Positions 1 to 8,134 of a DNA stretch of 64,000 nt are shown here, piece after piece. Location: NCBI RefSeq assembly GCF_002002725.1, contig NZ_MUNW01000034.1, forward strand, positions 1 to 64,000, read 5' to 3'. The translations under genes were made by a program, and so were the position numbers. Within the stretch, counting starts at the first letter, position 1. Each line of letters starts with the position of its first letter. Under the pieces are notes generated by a model that saw only the letters and a program-made list of their open reading frames with translations, had not been told where the DNA came from and did no database searches. The stretch is from Sinorhizobium sp. A49. Lineage in GTDB: Bacteria; Pseudomonadota; Alphaproteobacteria; Rhizobiales; Rhizobiaceae.

Positions 1-1000
1 GAAGTTCGCCGTGCCGAATGCACCCGCTGTCGGCGTGCCGCTGATTGCCCCGGTCGATGCATTCAGGGTGACGCCCGCCGGCAGCGCGCCAGCGGTCACC
101 GAATAGGAGATTGGGCCCGCGCCTCCGGTCGCCGAAATAGATGCGTCTGAATAGGCAACCCCAACCGTTCCTGCCGTAAGCGTTGTTCCGTCTGTCGGTA
201 TCAGCACCACCGGCGTCGCGGCCACCGTGATCGAATAGCTGGCCGAAGCCGAGCCCGCGGTTGCGCCTGTCGCCGTCACTGTGAAATTGGACGTGCCGAA
301 CCCGCCGGCCGTCGGCGTACCACTGATCGAACCGGTCGATGCATTCAGGGTGAGGCCTGCAGGAAGAGCACCCGATGTGACCGCGTAGCTGATCGTTCCG
401 AGTCCGCCGCTCGCCGAGATTGACGCACCAGGATAGATCGCGCCAACCGTGCCGCCCACCAAGGCGCCGCTCGCCGGCGTCAGCACCACCGGTGGTGCTG
501 CGATCGCGAGCGAGTAGCTCGCCGAAGCCGAGCCCGTTGTCGCGGCCGTCGCCATCACCGTGAAGTTCGCCGTGCCGAACCCACCCGCCGTCGGCGTCCC
601 GCTGATCGCACCGGTCGATGTATTCATGGAAAGACCCGCCGGCAGCGAGCCCGACGTTATCGCATAAGTGATCGTCCCGACACCGCCGCTCGCCGAGATC
701 GAGGTGTTAGAGTAGGACACCCCCACGGTACCGCCGGTCAAAGCGCCGCTCGCCGGCGTCAGCACCACCGGTGGAGCTGACACCGTTATCGAGTAGCTGG
801 CCGAAGCCGAACCGGAAGTTGCAGCCGTCGCCGTCACAGTGAAATTCGCGGTTCCAATCGCGCCCACTGTGGGCGTGCCGGTGATCGCGCCAGTCGATCC
901 ATTGATGCCGAGGCCTGCCGGCAGTGCGCCGGCGGTGACCGCGTAGGTGATTGTACCAGACCCCCCGCTCGCCGAGATCGATGCGTTGGAATAGGAGGTT
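1..1000 (-). repeat. Tandem 279-282 bp repeats coding Ig-like modules
   Basis: The same phrase (gccgaagccgagcccg and close variants) recurs at 242, 521 and 800, exactly 279 bp apart. The phrase gaagttcgccgtgccgaa starting at 1 recurs at 283 (as gaaattggacgtgccgaa) and at 562. Units stay in frame (93 or 94 codons), as expected for recently duplicated protein modules prone to copy-number change. Confidence 0.85.
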
Positions 1001-1986
1001 CCCACCACGCCGGCCGAAAGCGCCGTGCCGCTTGCCGGCGTCAGCGAAACCGGCGGGAAGGCATTGACGGTGACGGTAACGTTCTGCGTGATGAAGTGCA
1101 CCCCGCCGGTCGAGATGGTGGTGCTGTCCTGGACCTTCAGGTTGAAGGTCGAACTGCCAACCGCCGATGGCGTGCCGGACAGGAGCCCGCTGGCCGAGAG
1201 CGTAAGCCCGGCGGGCAGGCTGCCGCTGTCGCGGGTATAGGTGTAGCCCGGGGTGCCTCCGCTTGCAGAGAACTGGACGCTATAGGCCGTACCGACACCG
1301 CCGTGCGGCGGAGTATCCGGTGTTACGTCGATGGCAGGCGGGGCGATGAGGACGCTGTAGGCTTTATCGAGCGTATTGGCCGTCGGCGTCGTCGAATCGA
1401 CAACACGGACGGTAAAATTGTAGGGACCCGAGCCGGTCGGCGTGCCGGAGATGACACCGGAGGAGGAAAGGGAAAGGCCGGGCGGCAGATTGCTGCCGGC
1501 GACGAGCGAATAGGAATAGGGGCCGGTTCCGCCACTCGTGCTGAGTGCCTGGTTATAGGACGTGCCGATCACCGGCGTGGCAAGGCTCGAGGGCGTGACC
1601 GTCAGCGGGGAGGTCGACGGATTGATCGTAATGTTGAAGGTAATGGGAATGCTGAAGTCGTCCTGGACGACGAAAGTGTCCGACGTAGCTCCGTCGCCGT
1701 TATTGATATATGTGAGAAGATACACGTTCTGCGGCGTGCCGAATGTCAGACTGCCGTGGGACGGGGAGGTGTCAGCAGGACCTTCAAAGCCGAAAACGGC
1801 GCAGTTGAACGTCGCAGTGCCGCCTGACGTTATCGTGGCAGTCTGCGGCGAACTACAGGCCGCCTGAGCCGCTGAGATCGGCCACAGAGTCGCCAGGCAA
1901 GCGAACGCCAGCAAAGCAAGAACGTAGGCCACGCTCGTGCGATACCCGCGCACCAGGTTTGCCCAACCAAACGATTTCTGTGCCAT
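1..1986 (-). CDS. Secreted Ig-like (He_PIG) repeat protein, C-terminus outside the window
   Basis: The reading frame is open for all 662 codons from the ATG at 1986 to the window edge, so the C-terminus is missing. Residues 1 to about 43 look like a signal peptide: basic start, hydrophobic core, and a cut site after AQA before ACSSPQ. A region of about 75 residues follows, then six modules with the signature ISGTP or SGTP, whose coding positions lie near 1438, 1168, 870, 590, 311 and 31. This signature is typical of putative Ig (He_PIG/cadherin-like) domains of large bacterial surface or autotransporter proteins. The last modules are almost identical with a period of 93 codons. It is divergent from the tail-collar genes and probably acts at the cell surface or outside. 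The missing end could hold an autotransporter or anchoring domain. Confidence 0.85.
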   Translation of the reverse strand, partial: MAQKSFGWANLVRGYRTSVAYVLALLAFACLATLWPISAAQAACSSPQTATITSGGTATFNCAVFGFEGPADTSPSHGSLTFGTPQNVYLLTYINNGDGATSDTFVVQDDFSIPITFNITINPSTSPLTVTPSSLATPVIGTSYNQALSTSGGTGPYSYSLVAGSNLPPGLSLSSSGVISGTPTGSGPYNFTVRVVDSTTPTANTLDKAYSVLIAPPAIDVTPDTPPHGGVGTAYSVQFSASGGTPGYTYTRDSGSLPAGLTLSASGLLSGTPSAVGSSTFNLKVQDSTTISTGGVHFITQNVTVTVNAFPPVSLTPASGTALSAGVVGTSYSNASISASGGSGTITYAVTAGALPAGLGINGSTGAITGTPTVGAIGTANFTVTATAATSGSASASYSITVSAPPVVLTPASGALTGGTVGVSYSNTSISASGGVGTITYAITSGSLPAGLSMNTSTGAISGTPTAGGFGTANFTVMATAATTGSASASYSLAIAAPPVVLTPASGALVGGTVGAIYPGASISASGGLGTISYAVTSGALPAGLTLNASTGSISGTPTAGGFGTSNFTVTATGATAGSASASYSITVAATPVVLIPTDGTTLTAGTVGVAYSDASISATGGAGPISYSVTAGALPAGVTLNASTGAISGTPTAGAFGTANF

Positions 1987-2231
1987 TGTTTCGCCCTTGT
2001 GCGCACGGCACGTCACATGGACGGAAGTCCATCGTCACGATCAGTCCGTTTACCGCCTCGCCCACTGATTGACATGTATTTTTGAGTCACACAACCCAGC
2101 ATCGTGCCACTTTGGCGAGAAACTCGTTCAAAAAGTTTGTCAAACCGGCCTTCCCAAAATGCTCGTTATAAGAGAGAGTGCGCCGCAGGATAAATCCAGA
2201 GTCGTCGAATTTTATCGGGATGGGGGCAACC
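1987..2231. promoter_or_regulatory. Divergent intergenic region between the Ig-repeat gene and the tail-collar operon
   Basis: About 245 bases separate the two divergent genes. A TTGACA hexamer lies at 2069-2074 and a TATAAG hexamer at 2167-2172. They are too far apart to pair with each other, so neither is a confident promoter. No gene is seen here. Confidence 0.35.
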
Positions 2232-2762
2232 ATGAGCGAACCTTTTGTGGGGCAGATCATGATGAGCGGGTTCGGCTTTGCGCCGCGCGGTTTTGCACTG
2301 TGCAACGGCCAGATTTTGGGGATCAATCAGAACCAGGCCCTGTTCTCCTTGTTGGGGACGTACTACGGCGGCAACGGCTCGACCACCTTTGCCCTGCCGA
2401 ATCTGCAGGGGCGAACGCCTGCGGCGGCCGGTCCGTCCGCCGACCCCAGCTGGAACCCGACACCCTATGACATCGGAGAGGTCGGTGGCATTGAAGCTGT
2501 GACGCTCACTCAGCAGCAGATTCCTGCCCACCAACATCAGGGCAACGGGACGACTGCGGAGGCCAATCAGCGCAACCCGACGAACACGCTTTACGGCACC
2601 ACCTCCCTGCCGATCTATGCGCCATCAGGCGAAGCGCAGGTTGTGCTGGCGCCCCAGAGCGTCGCGGCGGCGGGCGGCGGACAGCCGCACTCCAATATGC
2701 AGCCATTCAACGTCATCAGTTTCTGCATTGCGCTACAGGGCGTCTACCCGCCCCGCAATTGA
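2232..2762 (+). CDS. Phage tail-collar domain protein (microcystin-dependent-protein family), copy 1
   Basis: This 176-residue protein has the tail-collar architecture. The N-terminus reads MSEPFVGQIMMSGFGFAPRG, followed by a WALCNG-like FALCNGQILG, then LFSLLGTYYGGNG and FALPNLQGRTP, and it ends with a conserved QPFNVISFCIALQGVYPPRN. Proteins of this family resemble short tail-fibre collar domains and often occur as two or three adjacent copies in proteobacteria; their cellular role is unsettled. The start at 2232 was chosen over an upstream in-frame ATG at 2178 because the MSEPF start matches the third copy and a purine-rich stretch (gatgggggcaa) precedes it. It is the first gene of a four-gene operon. 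Confidence 0.85.
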   Translation: MSEPFVGQIMMSGFGFAPRGFALCNGQILGINQNQALFSLLGTYYGGNGSTTFALPNLQGRTPAAAGPSADPSWNPTPYDIGEVGGIEAVTLTQQQIPAHQHQGNGTTAEANQRNPTNTLYGTTSLPIYAPSGEAQVVLAPQSVAAAGGGQPHSNMQPFNVISFCIALQGVYPPRN

Positions 2763-2785
2763 ACCCAGCCGCCGGAGGATAACTA

Positions 2786-3316
2786 ATGAGCAATCCCTAT
2801 ATCGGGGAAATTCGGATGTTCGGCTTTTCCCGCGTGCCGACCGGCTGGCAGGCCTGCGATGGTTCGCTGCTGTCAATCGCGGAATATGACACACTGTACA
2901 TGCTGCTTGGCACCACCTATGGCGGCGACGGCCAGAATACGTTCGGCGTGCCCGACCTTCGCGGTCGCGTGCCCCTGCATCAGGGCACCGGGCAAGGCCT
3001 GAGCACGCGCTTACCCGGCCAACTTGGCGGCTCCGAAACCGTGACGCTTCTCGGGACCCAGCTGCCGCCGCACAACCATCCGATGTTTGCAACGACGACA
3101 GCAGCCAGCGCGACGGCGATCGGAACGAACGCCGAACTCGGCGCACTCTCGAGCAACACGATGTATGCCACTGATGTCACTGGCCTTAATGGGTTCAATA
3201 CGTCCCCGAACTCGACCGGGCCGACCGGCCAAACCCAACCCCACGACAACATGATGCCGACGTTGACGGTGCAATTCTGCATCTCGCTTTACGGCGTCTT
3301 TCCGTCGCAAAGCTGA
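2786..3316 (+). CDS. Phage tail-collar domain protein, copy 2
   Basis: A 176-residue paralogue of its two neighbours. It begins MSNPYIGEIRMFGFSRVPTG and contains WQACDGSLLSI, LLGTTYGGDGQNTFGVPDLRGRVP and a C-terminal QFCISLYGVFPSQS. The middle third is rich in Thr, Ala and Asn and diverges most, as expected if that part faces a variable partner. A good ribosome-binding site (ccggagga) lies just upstream, and only 23 bases separate it from copy 1, so the two are probably co-transcribed. The function is inferred only from the family. Confidence 0.85.
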   Translation: MSNPYIGEIRMFGFSRVPTGWQACDGSLLSIAEYDTLYMLLGTTYGGDGQNTFGVPDLRGRVPLHQGTGQGLSTRLPGQLGGSETVTLLGTQLPPHNHPMFATTTAASATAIGTNAELGALSSNTMYATDVTGLNGFNTSPNSTGPTGQTQPHDNMMPTLTVQFCISLYGVFPSQS

Positions 3317-3349
3317 TGCAGCCCCCCATTGCACGATAAGGGAATAGAA

Positions 3350-3883
3350 ATGTCAGAGCCTTTCATTGGTGAAATCCAGCTATTCGGCTTCAATTTCGCG
3401 CCCCACAATTGGGCGCTTTGTAATGGCGCGACGCTCGCAATTCAGCAGAACACGGCTTTGTTCTCGTTGCTGGGCGTATCTTACGGCGGCAATGGCAGTA
3501 CCACTTTCCAGCTGCCAAACTTTACCGGCCGTGCCGCCTTCAGTCAGGGCATGGCACCGGGCCTTTCGCAACGCACGATCGGCGAGGTTGTGGGCGGAAA
3601 CAACGTCACGCTAAGCAATTCTGAAATGCCGGCGCATTCGCACGGGTTCACGATCTACAACCAGACCGACACGGCAAAACGGGCAAGCGCACCTTCTGCC
3701 GGAAACGCGTTGACCCTGCCCACAGAGAGCTCGGTCACCACAAAGGACGCTCAACCGAACGCGCAATTCGCGTCAAACATGATAGGCTTGGCGGGAAACA
3801 ACCTGCCGCATGAAAACAGGCAGCCTTATCTTGCCGTGAACTTCTGCATCGCCCTCTACGGCAACTACCCGACGTTCGGGTGA
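3350..3883 (+). CDS. Phage tail-collar domain protein, copy 3
   Basis: A 177-residue third paralogue. MSEPFIGEIQLFGFNFAPHN is followed by WALCNGATLAIQQNTALFSL, a YGGNGSTTFQLPNFTGRAAF block and a C-terminal VNFCIALYGNYPTFG. The start at 3350 follows an aaggga ribosome-binding site; an in-frame ATG at 3329 lacks one. Its stop overlaps the next gene's start by one base (TGATG), so the GNAT gene is probably translationally coupled. The three copies share a frame of conserved motifs but differ in the central loop, which suggests three distinct specificities or subunits of a heteromer. Confidence 0.85.
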   Translation: MSEPFIGEIQLFGFNFAPHNWALCNGATLAIQQNTALFSLLGVSYGGNGSTTFQLPNFTGRAAFSQGMAPGLSQRTIGEVVGGNNVTLSNSEMPAHSHGFTIYNQTDTAKRASAPSAGNALTLPTESSVTTKDAQPNAQFASNMIGLAGNNLPHENRQPYLAVNFCIALYGNYPTFG

Positions 3884-4446
3884 TGTCGCCACTCGACATT
3901 GCCGCGACAGGATTTCCGACACGCTGCAATCCACCCCGGTTGACAGTGGCAGATATGGGCTTACGCCATGCCACGTCTGATGACATGCCGTTTCTCCAGC
4001 GGCTTTACCGATCTTTTCGGATGGACGAGCTGGCGGGGGTGCGATGGCCGGTGGAGCAGAAGCACGCCTTTCTGGAGCAGCAGTTTATTTTTCAACACCG
4101 CCACTACATGGCGGCTTTCCCCGAGGCCGAATTCCTCATTATCGAACTCGACGGAATGCCGATCGGTCGCCTTTACCTGAATTTTGGCCGAGAAAAGTGG
4201 CTTATCGTCGATATCGGCCTGGCGCCGGAGTGGCGCAGCCAGGGCAGAGGAAGCTCTCTCCTGTCTGCCATTCAGCGTGAGATGACCAGATCAGACGTCC
4301 AGTCACTGATGCTGCATGTCGAGCACCACAATTTAGCAGCACAGGCGCTTTATCGCCGACTTGGCTTTCGTGATGTGGAGGGTGGCAGCTCGCATATCCG
4401 GATGGAATGGCCTTGCAGTATTGTCTCCAACGTGGCGCCGCGCTGA
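3883..4446 (+). CDS. GNAT-family N-acetyltransferase of the tail-collar operon
   Basis: The protein is 187 residues from the ATG at 3883 (a GTG at 3880 is also possible). It shows the GNAT core: beta strands through FLIIELDGMPIGRLYL, the acetyl-CoA-binding loop as IGLAPEWRSQGRGSSLL (the Q/RxxGxG/A motif), and a C-terminal ALYRRLGFRDVEG typical of motif B. It starts on the stop codon of the third collar gene, so it belongs to the same operon. GNAT genes accompany collar-protein clusters in other proteobacteria. It may modify the collar proteins or a surface glycan, but nothing in the sequence identifies the substrate. Confidence 0.8.
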   Translation: MSPLDIAATGFPTRCNPPRLTVADMGLRHATSDDMPFLQRLYRSFRMDELAGVRWPVEQKHAFLEQQFIFQHRHYMAAFPEAEFLIIELDGMPIGRLYLNFGREKWLIVDIGLAPEWRSQGRGSSLLSAIQREMTRSDVQSLMLHVEHHNLAAQALYRRLGFRDVEGGSSHIRMEWPCSIVSNVAPR

Positions 4447-4453
4447 CCCGCAA

Positions 4454-4747
4454 TCAATTGAAGACAGCTTGGTAGACGATACCCTGCTTATCGCGGGCGA
4501 CCGGCACGAGGAAAATTTCCAACGCGCCGAGTGACACATTCTTCACGCGATAGATCTGCTGCGGCAGGACTATTGCCGAATGACTGCGGAACAACAGGGA
4601 AAATGGAGCGCGCCTCATGCCAGGCATGATCTGCGGTCCTCCCGGAGTGGCTTCCGCCAAGGTCAGTGGCACGGTACTTTCGCCCAGAGACAGATCGAAG
4701 GCCTGACCAACGCAACCTGCAAAATTTTGAAGCGTCAGAAATTCCAT
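4454..4747 (-). CDS. Small conserved protein resembling DUF6916
   Basis: This 97-residue protein starts MEFLTLQNFAGCVGQAF and ends EIFLVPVARDKQGIVYQAVF. The pattern, an N-terminal LTLENF-like strand, a GPFSLLFR-like core (here APFSLLFRS) and a C-terminal LEIFLVPV strand, matches the small all-beta proteins annotated as DUF6916 beside tail-collar genes. It is convergent with the GNAT gene, only 7 bases away. It contains no signal peptide or membrane segment. A role with the collar proteins is inferred from this recurrent association, recalled rather than tested. Confidence 0.65.
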   Translation of the reverse strand: MEFLTLQNFAGCVGQAFDLSLGESTVPLTLAEATPGGPQIMPGMRRAPFSLLFRSHSAIVLPQQIYRVKNVSLGALEIFLVPVARDKQGIVYQAVFN

Positions 4748-5028
4748 TCGTTGTGCTCCCTGATGATTCCCTCTTAGGTCGATTGCCGTACTCTTACAGC
4801 ATTACGGTTGAGCGCAAAAGACTTCGCGTATCACGCGCTCTTTCGCGTTTGTGCGAAACACCCAACGCTTTCAGAAGAATAGGTCGCGTGACTTGTTTGC
4901 GAAGTGCCGGATGCACTGACGGTCCGTGCCTTCGGCAAAGAGAGAACGGTCCCCGTTTCGGGGCGCGGGCCGGTGAACCTAATCGAGTTTCATGGTATGG
5001 TGTCGTCAAACCACAAGGAACAGCGTCA

Positions 5029-5484
5029 ATGTACGCGCGAGTTGCGACGATTTCGGATCTTGACAAGATATTCGCCGCGCCCGCGCAAAGATGTATCGAG
5101 GACCTCGAGGGCGCTGGATCGAGCCTGGGAGACGCGGAGAAGAATTTTCGCACACGCCAGAAGATCGGCGACATCCGCGCTCTGTTCGTAAAAGACGATG
5201 AGGTTACCGGGCTGATCAGCTGGCAAAGGAGAGAGGTGCTCGGCAGCCTTCGAATCCGCGTCTACTTCATTGGCGCGGAAGATTTTTTTGCGCCTGAGGT
5301 TCCCTCCACGAGGTTCGGACGGAAATACATGAGGACACTACAGTGCGAGTTGGGAAACCTGCCGATGCTGTCAATGTGTTGGATCACGCATCCAAAGGTT
5401 GACCGCTGGTACCGGTTGATGGGCTATCGCTTGGCCGAAACATACGGCCGACAGAGAAACTTCGTGCTGGAGCCCAAACAGTAA
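5029..5484 (+). CDS. Hypothetical protein, possible distant acetyltransferase
   Basis: A 151-residue protein starting MYARVATISDLDKIFA, with an aagga ribosome-binding site at 5013-5017. The frame stays open upstream to 4666, but that part overlaps the DUF6916-like gene on the other strand and is compositionally unlike protein. The N-terminus (ATISDLDKIF) and the C-terminal DRWYRLMGYRLAET resemble the first strand and the last helix-strand of GNAT proteins, but the acetyl-CoA loop is not evident. It is therefore listed as unknown. It follows the collar island on the same strand and may belong to it. Confidence 0.5.
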   Translation: MYARVATISDLDKIFAAPAQRCIEDLEGAGSSLGDAEKNFRTRQKIGDIRALFVKDDEVTGLISWQRREVLGSLRIRVYFIGAEDFFAPEVPSTRFGRKYMRTLQCELGNLPMLSMCWITHPKVDRWYRLMGYRLAETYGRQRNFVLEPKQ

Positions 5485-6000
5485 AGCGCCAGGCTCTACC
5501 TTCGCGCACGTCGACCTAACTACAAGGAAATTTTTGGCCTGAGCACGGTTGCAGTCACGTCGTCCACGCCGCCTGAAAGAAATCAGGAACAACGCTGATC
5601 TCTCAACGAGGACCAGTCCTGCGGTCAGCCAACCAGCTCGCGGGATGGAAATTATCTCGGCTTCTAATTGCCCACATCAAGAGCTTAACGCCGTCGGCGA
5701 TGTCTCCACATATGCTTGGCGCGCAGGGCTGCCACGGCGTCACCGCTCTGGCAATTCAATCCGCGATCGACTACATGTCCGTCATCCAAAACTATCGGAG
5801 ATTTATCATGTTGTCGCAGCGTAAGCTTGCGAGCCAGTTCCAGCCGCGTTTCGTTCTTCAGCTTTGGAACGCGATGCTTCGGGTCCAGACCCGCGAAACA
5901 GCTTCCCTCTTCGGCCAGCGCAGCCGCTAAAGCGCTATTCCAGTCCTTGTCCGGCCTGTCTGATCTGTTGGCGCTGGATGAGGACTGACCGGCTCCTTGC
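5485..6000. other. 516-base stretch without a convincing gene
   Basis: Short overlapping frames exist on both strands, for example about 75 codons on the plus strand at 5700-5930. None has a clear ribosome-binding site or recognisable motif. It separates the tail-collar island from the two-component genes and may contain decayed coding DNA. Confidence 0.4.
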
Positions 6001-7383
6001 TCATGCGGCCGGAAACAGGATGGCAACCTTAAGCCCCCGTCCACCTGCTCCGTCGCCAAGGCTCGTCCTTGCGCCATATAGAGCGGCGATTTCCTCGACG
6101 ATCGGCAGGCCGAGCCCCGTTCCCGGCGCTTCGCTGGCGCCGCGCTGAAACCGTCTGAGCACGCTCTCGCGCAGTTCCGGCCTGATCCCCGGCCCGTTGT
6201 CTTCGACCTCCAGGCAGACGAAACCGTCCTTCTCGCTGACACGGGTGGTCACCTCCGCACCGCGCCCGGCATAAAGAAGCGCGTTGCCGATGAGATTCTT
6301 CAGCATCTCGCCCAATAGCAAGGGCTCGACGCGTACGAAGGCCTCACCCTCACCGTCGAACCCGAGATCGATGCCGGCGTCTCCGGCGGCCGGCACATGT
6401 TCGCCGGTGATGTCCCGCGTCAGCTCGACCAGATCTATTCGCTCAAGCTTGCGCGCCTCGTCCTTGCCGGCAGCATCGATCTTCGCCATCAGCAGCAGTT
6501 GCGCCAGAATGCGCTCGGCGTTCGCCACGGCTTCGTCGGCTTTCTTCACCGCTACTTTCGTATCCTCGATCGAGCCCGCCCGCAGCGCCAAGGCAAGCTG
6601 CGTGCGGATGATCGCGAGCGGCGTGCGCAATTGATGACTGGCATTGCCGGTGAAATTGCGCAGCGCATCGAGCGCCGACTGCAGCCGCCCCATGAACGAG
6701 TTGACCGTATCGACCAATCCTTGGACTTCGTTCGGCACCCGCTCGCCGATCGGATGCAGATCGTCGGGGCTGCGCTCGGCGATGGCGTCGCCCAGGCGAT
6801 AGAGCGGCCTCAGCGAGAAGGTAACCGCGATCCAGACGATGACGGCGGCGCCGGCAATCATCAAACCGAGGCGCAAGGCCGAGCGAACGAGGATCGTCTG
6901 CGTCAGTTGCCGCCGCGCGATCGTCGTTTCGGCAACGGTCACGACGAAGGGAACCGAGTTGATGCCGGTCGAGGCGGAGCGGCGAAGGGCCGCGATGCGG
7001 ATGGGCTCGCCGCGGAAGGACGAGTCGGCAAATGTCGTCGAACTGCCGGGCACCTCGTCCAGGGAAGGCAAGGTCTGGTAGCCAGTGATGAATTGCCCTG
7101 GTGGTCCGTCGACGCGGTAGAAAACCCGGTCCTGCGCTGCCGATGTCAGCATTTCCAGCGCGACATAGGGAATGTCGACCTCGAGCGATCCATCCTCGGC
7201 AACGACCACGCGCTCGGCGATCGCAAGCGCCGACCCGGCAAGAACGCGGTCCGACACGACATTGGCCGTCGTCACGGCTTCGCGATAGGTATCTGTGAGC
7301 GCGATAACGCCGATGACGGCGGTCGACAACAGCAACCAGCCAAGCAGCCTTCGGCGGAGGGAATAGACCGCCGCCCGCATCAT
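6001..7383 (-). CDS. tctE: TctE-type sensor histidine kinase
   Basis: This 460-residue membrane sensor kinase has transmembrane segments near residues 12-30 and 168-190. They flank a periplasmic domain of about 135 residues of the type found in TctE/QseC-like kinases (2CSK_N). A HAMP-like linker leads to the H box FTGNASHQLRTPLAIIRTQ with phospho-accepting His250, followed by an N box (MLKNLIGNALLYA) and a G box (VEDNGPGI). It overlaps the upstream response regulator gene by 4 bases (ATGA), so the pair is one operon. The TTT transporter tctCBA lies 4 kb away on the other strand, and an unpaired solute-binding protein is divergent from the regulator. It probably senses tricarboxylate or another small acid, perhaps through a loaded binding protein. 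Confidence 0.85.
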   Translation of the reverse strand: MMRAAVYSLRRRLLGWLLLSTAVIGVIALTDTYREAVTTANVVSDRVLAGSALAIAERVVVAEDGSLEVDIPYVALEMLTSAAQDRVFYRVDGPPGQFITGYQTLPSLDEVPGSSTTFADSSFRGEPIRIAALRRSASTGINSVPFVVTVAETTIARRQLTQTILVRSALRLGLMIAGAAVIVWIAVTFSLRPLYRLGDAIAERSPDDLHPIGERVPNEVQGLVDTVNSFMGRLQSALDALRNFTGNASHQLRTPLAIIRTQLALALRAGSIEDTKVAVKKADEAVANAERILAQLLLMAKIDAAGKDEARKLERIDLVELTRDITGEHVPAAGDAGIDLGFDGEGEAFVRVEPLLLGEMLKNLIGNALLYAGRGAEVTTRVSEKDGFVCLEVEDNGPGIRPELRESVLRRFQRGASEAPGTGLGLPIVEEIAALYGARTSLGDGAGGRGLKVAILFPAA

Positions 7384-8057
7384 TCGGGGCCAGCCGTCTT
7401 GTCAAGATAATAGCCGATACCACGTGCGGTCCTGACCGTCAGACCATGGGGCGCAAGCCGTTTCCTCAGGCGGCTGACATATTGCTCGATCGCGTTCGGG
7501 CTCAGGTCGTCGTCGAAACCGGTCAGAGACTGCATGATCGCCTCCTTGGCGACGACCTTGCCGGCCCGCATGAACAGGAGTTCGAGCAGACCGAGCTCCC
7601 GAGCCGGGATTTCGATCGGTATGCCGCCGGACGAAAAGCTGCGCGCATTGAGATCGAGCGACACATTGCCGTAGCTGACCGTCGATGCCCGCAACCCCGC
7701 CTGCCGGCGCAGCAGCACGCGCACGCGCGCTTCGAACTCGCCGATATCGAACGGCTTGATCATGTAATCGTCGGCGCCGAGATCGAGGCCCTTCACGCGC
7801 TCCTCCGGCGTGCCTCGTGCCGTCAGGATCAAGACGGCGGCGCTGTTCTGCCGGGCACGCATCGCCCTCAAGACATCGAGCCCGTCCATCTCTGGCAGGT
7901 TCAGGTCAAGGATCACCAGATCAAACGTCTCGGCGGCGGCAACCGCGTGAGCCGATGCGCCATCGCTGACGACATCGACGGCATAGCCGCTACCGCGCAG
8001 GATGGCCGACAGGCCCTCGGCCAGGACCTGATTGTCTTCAACAAGCAATATGCGCAA
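7380..8057 (-). CDS. tctD: TctD-type OmpR-family response regulator
   Basis: A 225-residue regulator. The receiver domain (1-118) starts MRILLVEDNQ and contains the phospho-accepting Asp51 in LVILDLNLPEMDG, plus Thr/Lys switch residues (ILTARG, then KPFD with Lys101). The C-terminal OmpR/PhoB winged helix includes SPNAIEQYVSRLRKRL and ends with a GIGYYL hairpin. The start codon appears to be TTG at 8057, preceded by a gggag ribosome-binding site; no ATG sits near it in frame. It is translationally coupled to the kinase downstream. OmpR-type regulators bind direct repeats about one helical turn apart, and one such repeat precedes tctC at 12074-12094. Confidence 0.85.
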   Translation of the reverse strand: MRILLVEDNQVLAEGLSAILRGSGYAVDVVSDGASAHAVAAAETFDLVILDLNLPEMDGLDVLRAMRARQNSAAVLILTARGTPEERVKGLDLGADDYMIKPFDIGEFEARVRVLLRRQAGLRASTVSYGNVSLDLNARSFSSGGIPIEIPARELGLLELLFMRAGKVVAKEAIMQSLTGFDDDLSPNAIEQYVSRLRKRLAPHGLTVRTARGIGYYLDKTAGPE

Positions 8058-8134
8058 TTGTCTTTACTCCCCGCTCAACTCTATCCGCCGTCGGCTTGCT
8101 TGTGAACGGTGGCGCGCTGAGGCATTGTGGATTT

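Noticed and set aside
2232-3883. A prophage
   Set aside because: The three collar proteins are tail-fibre-like, but no capsid, terminase, portal, integrase or lysis gene is present in the window.
5685-6242. Minus-strand frame of 185 codons between the kinase and the collar island
   Set aside because: Its start lies inside the histidine kinase gene on the same strand in another frame, and the part beyond it has no ribosome-binding site or recognisable motif.
6397-7410. Plus-strand frame of 337 codons
   Set aside because: It is antisense to the histidine kinase, which has all its catalytic boxes.
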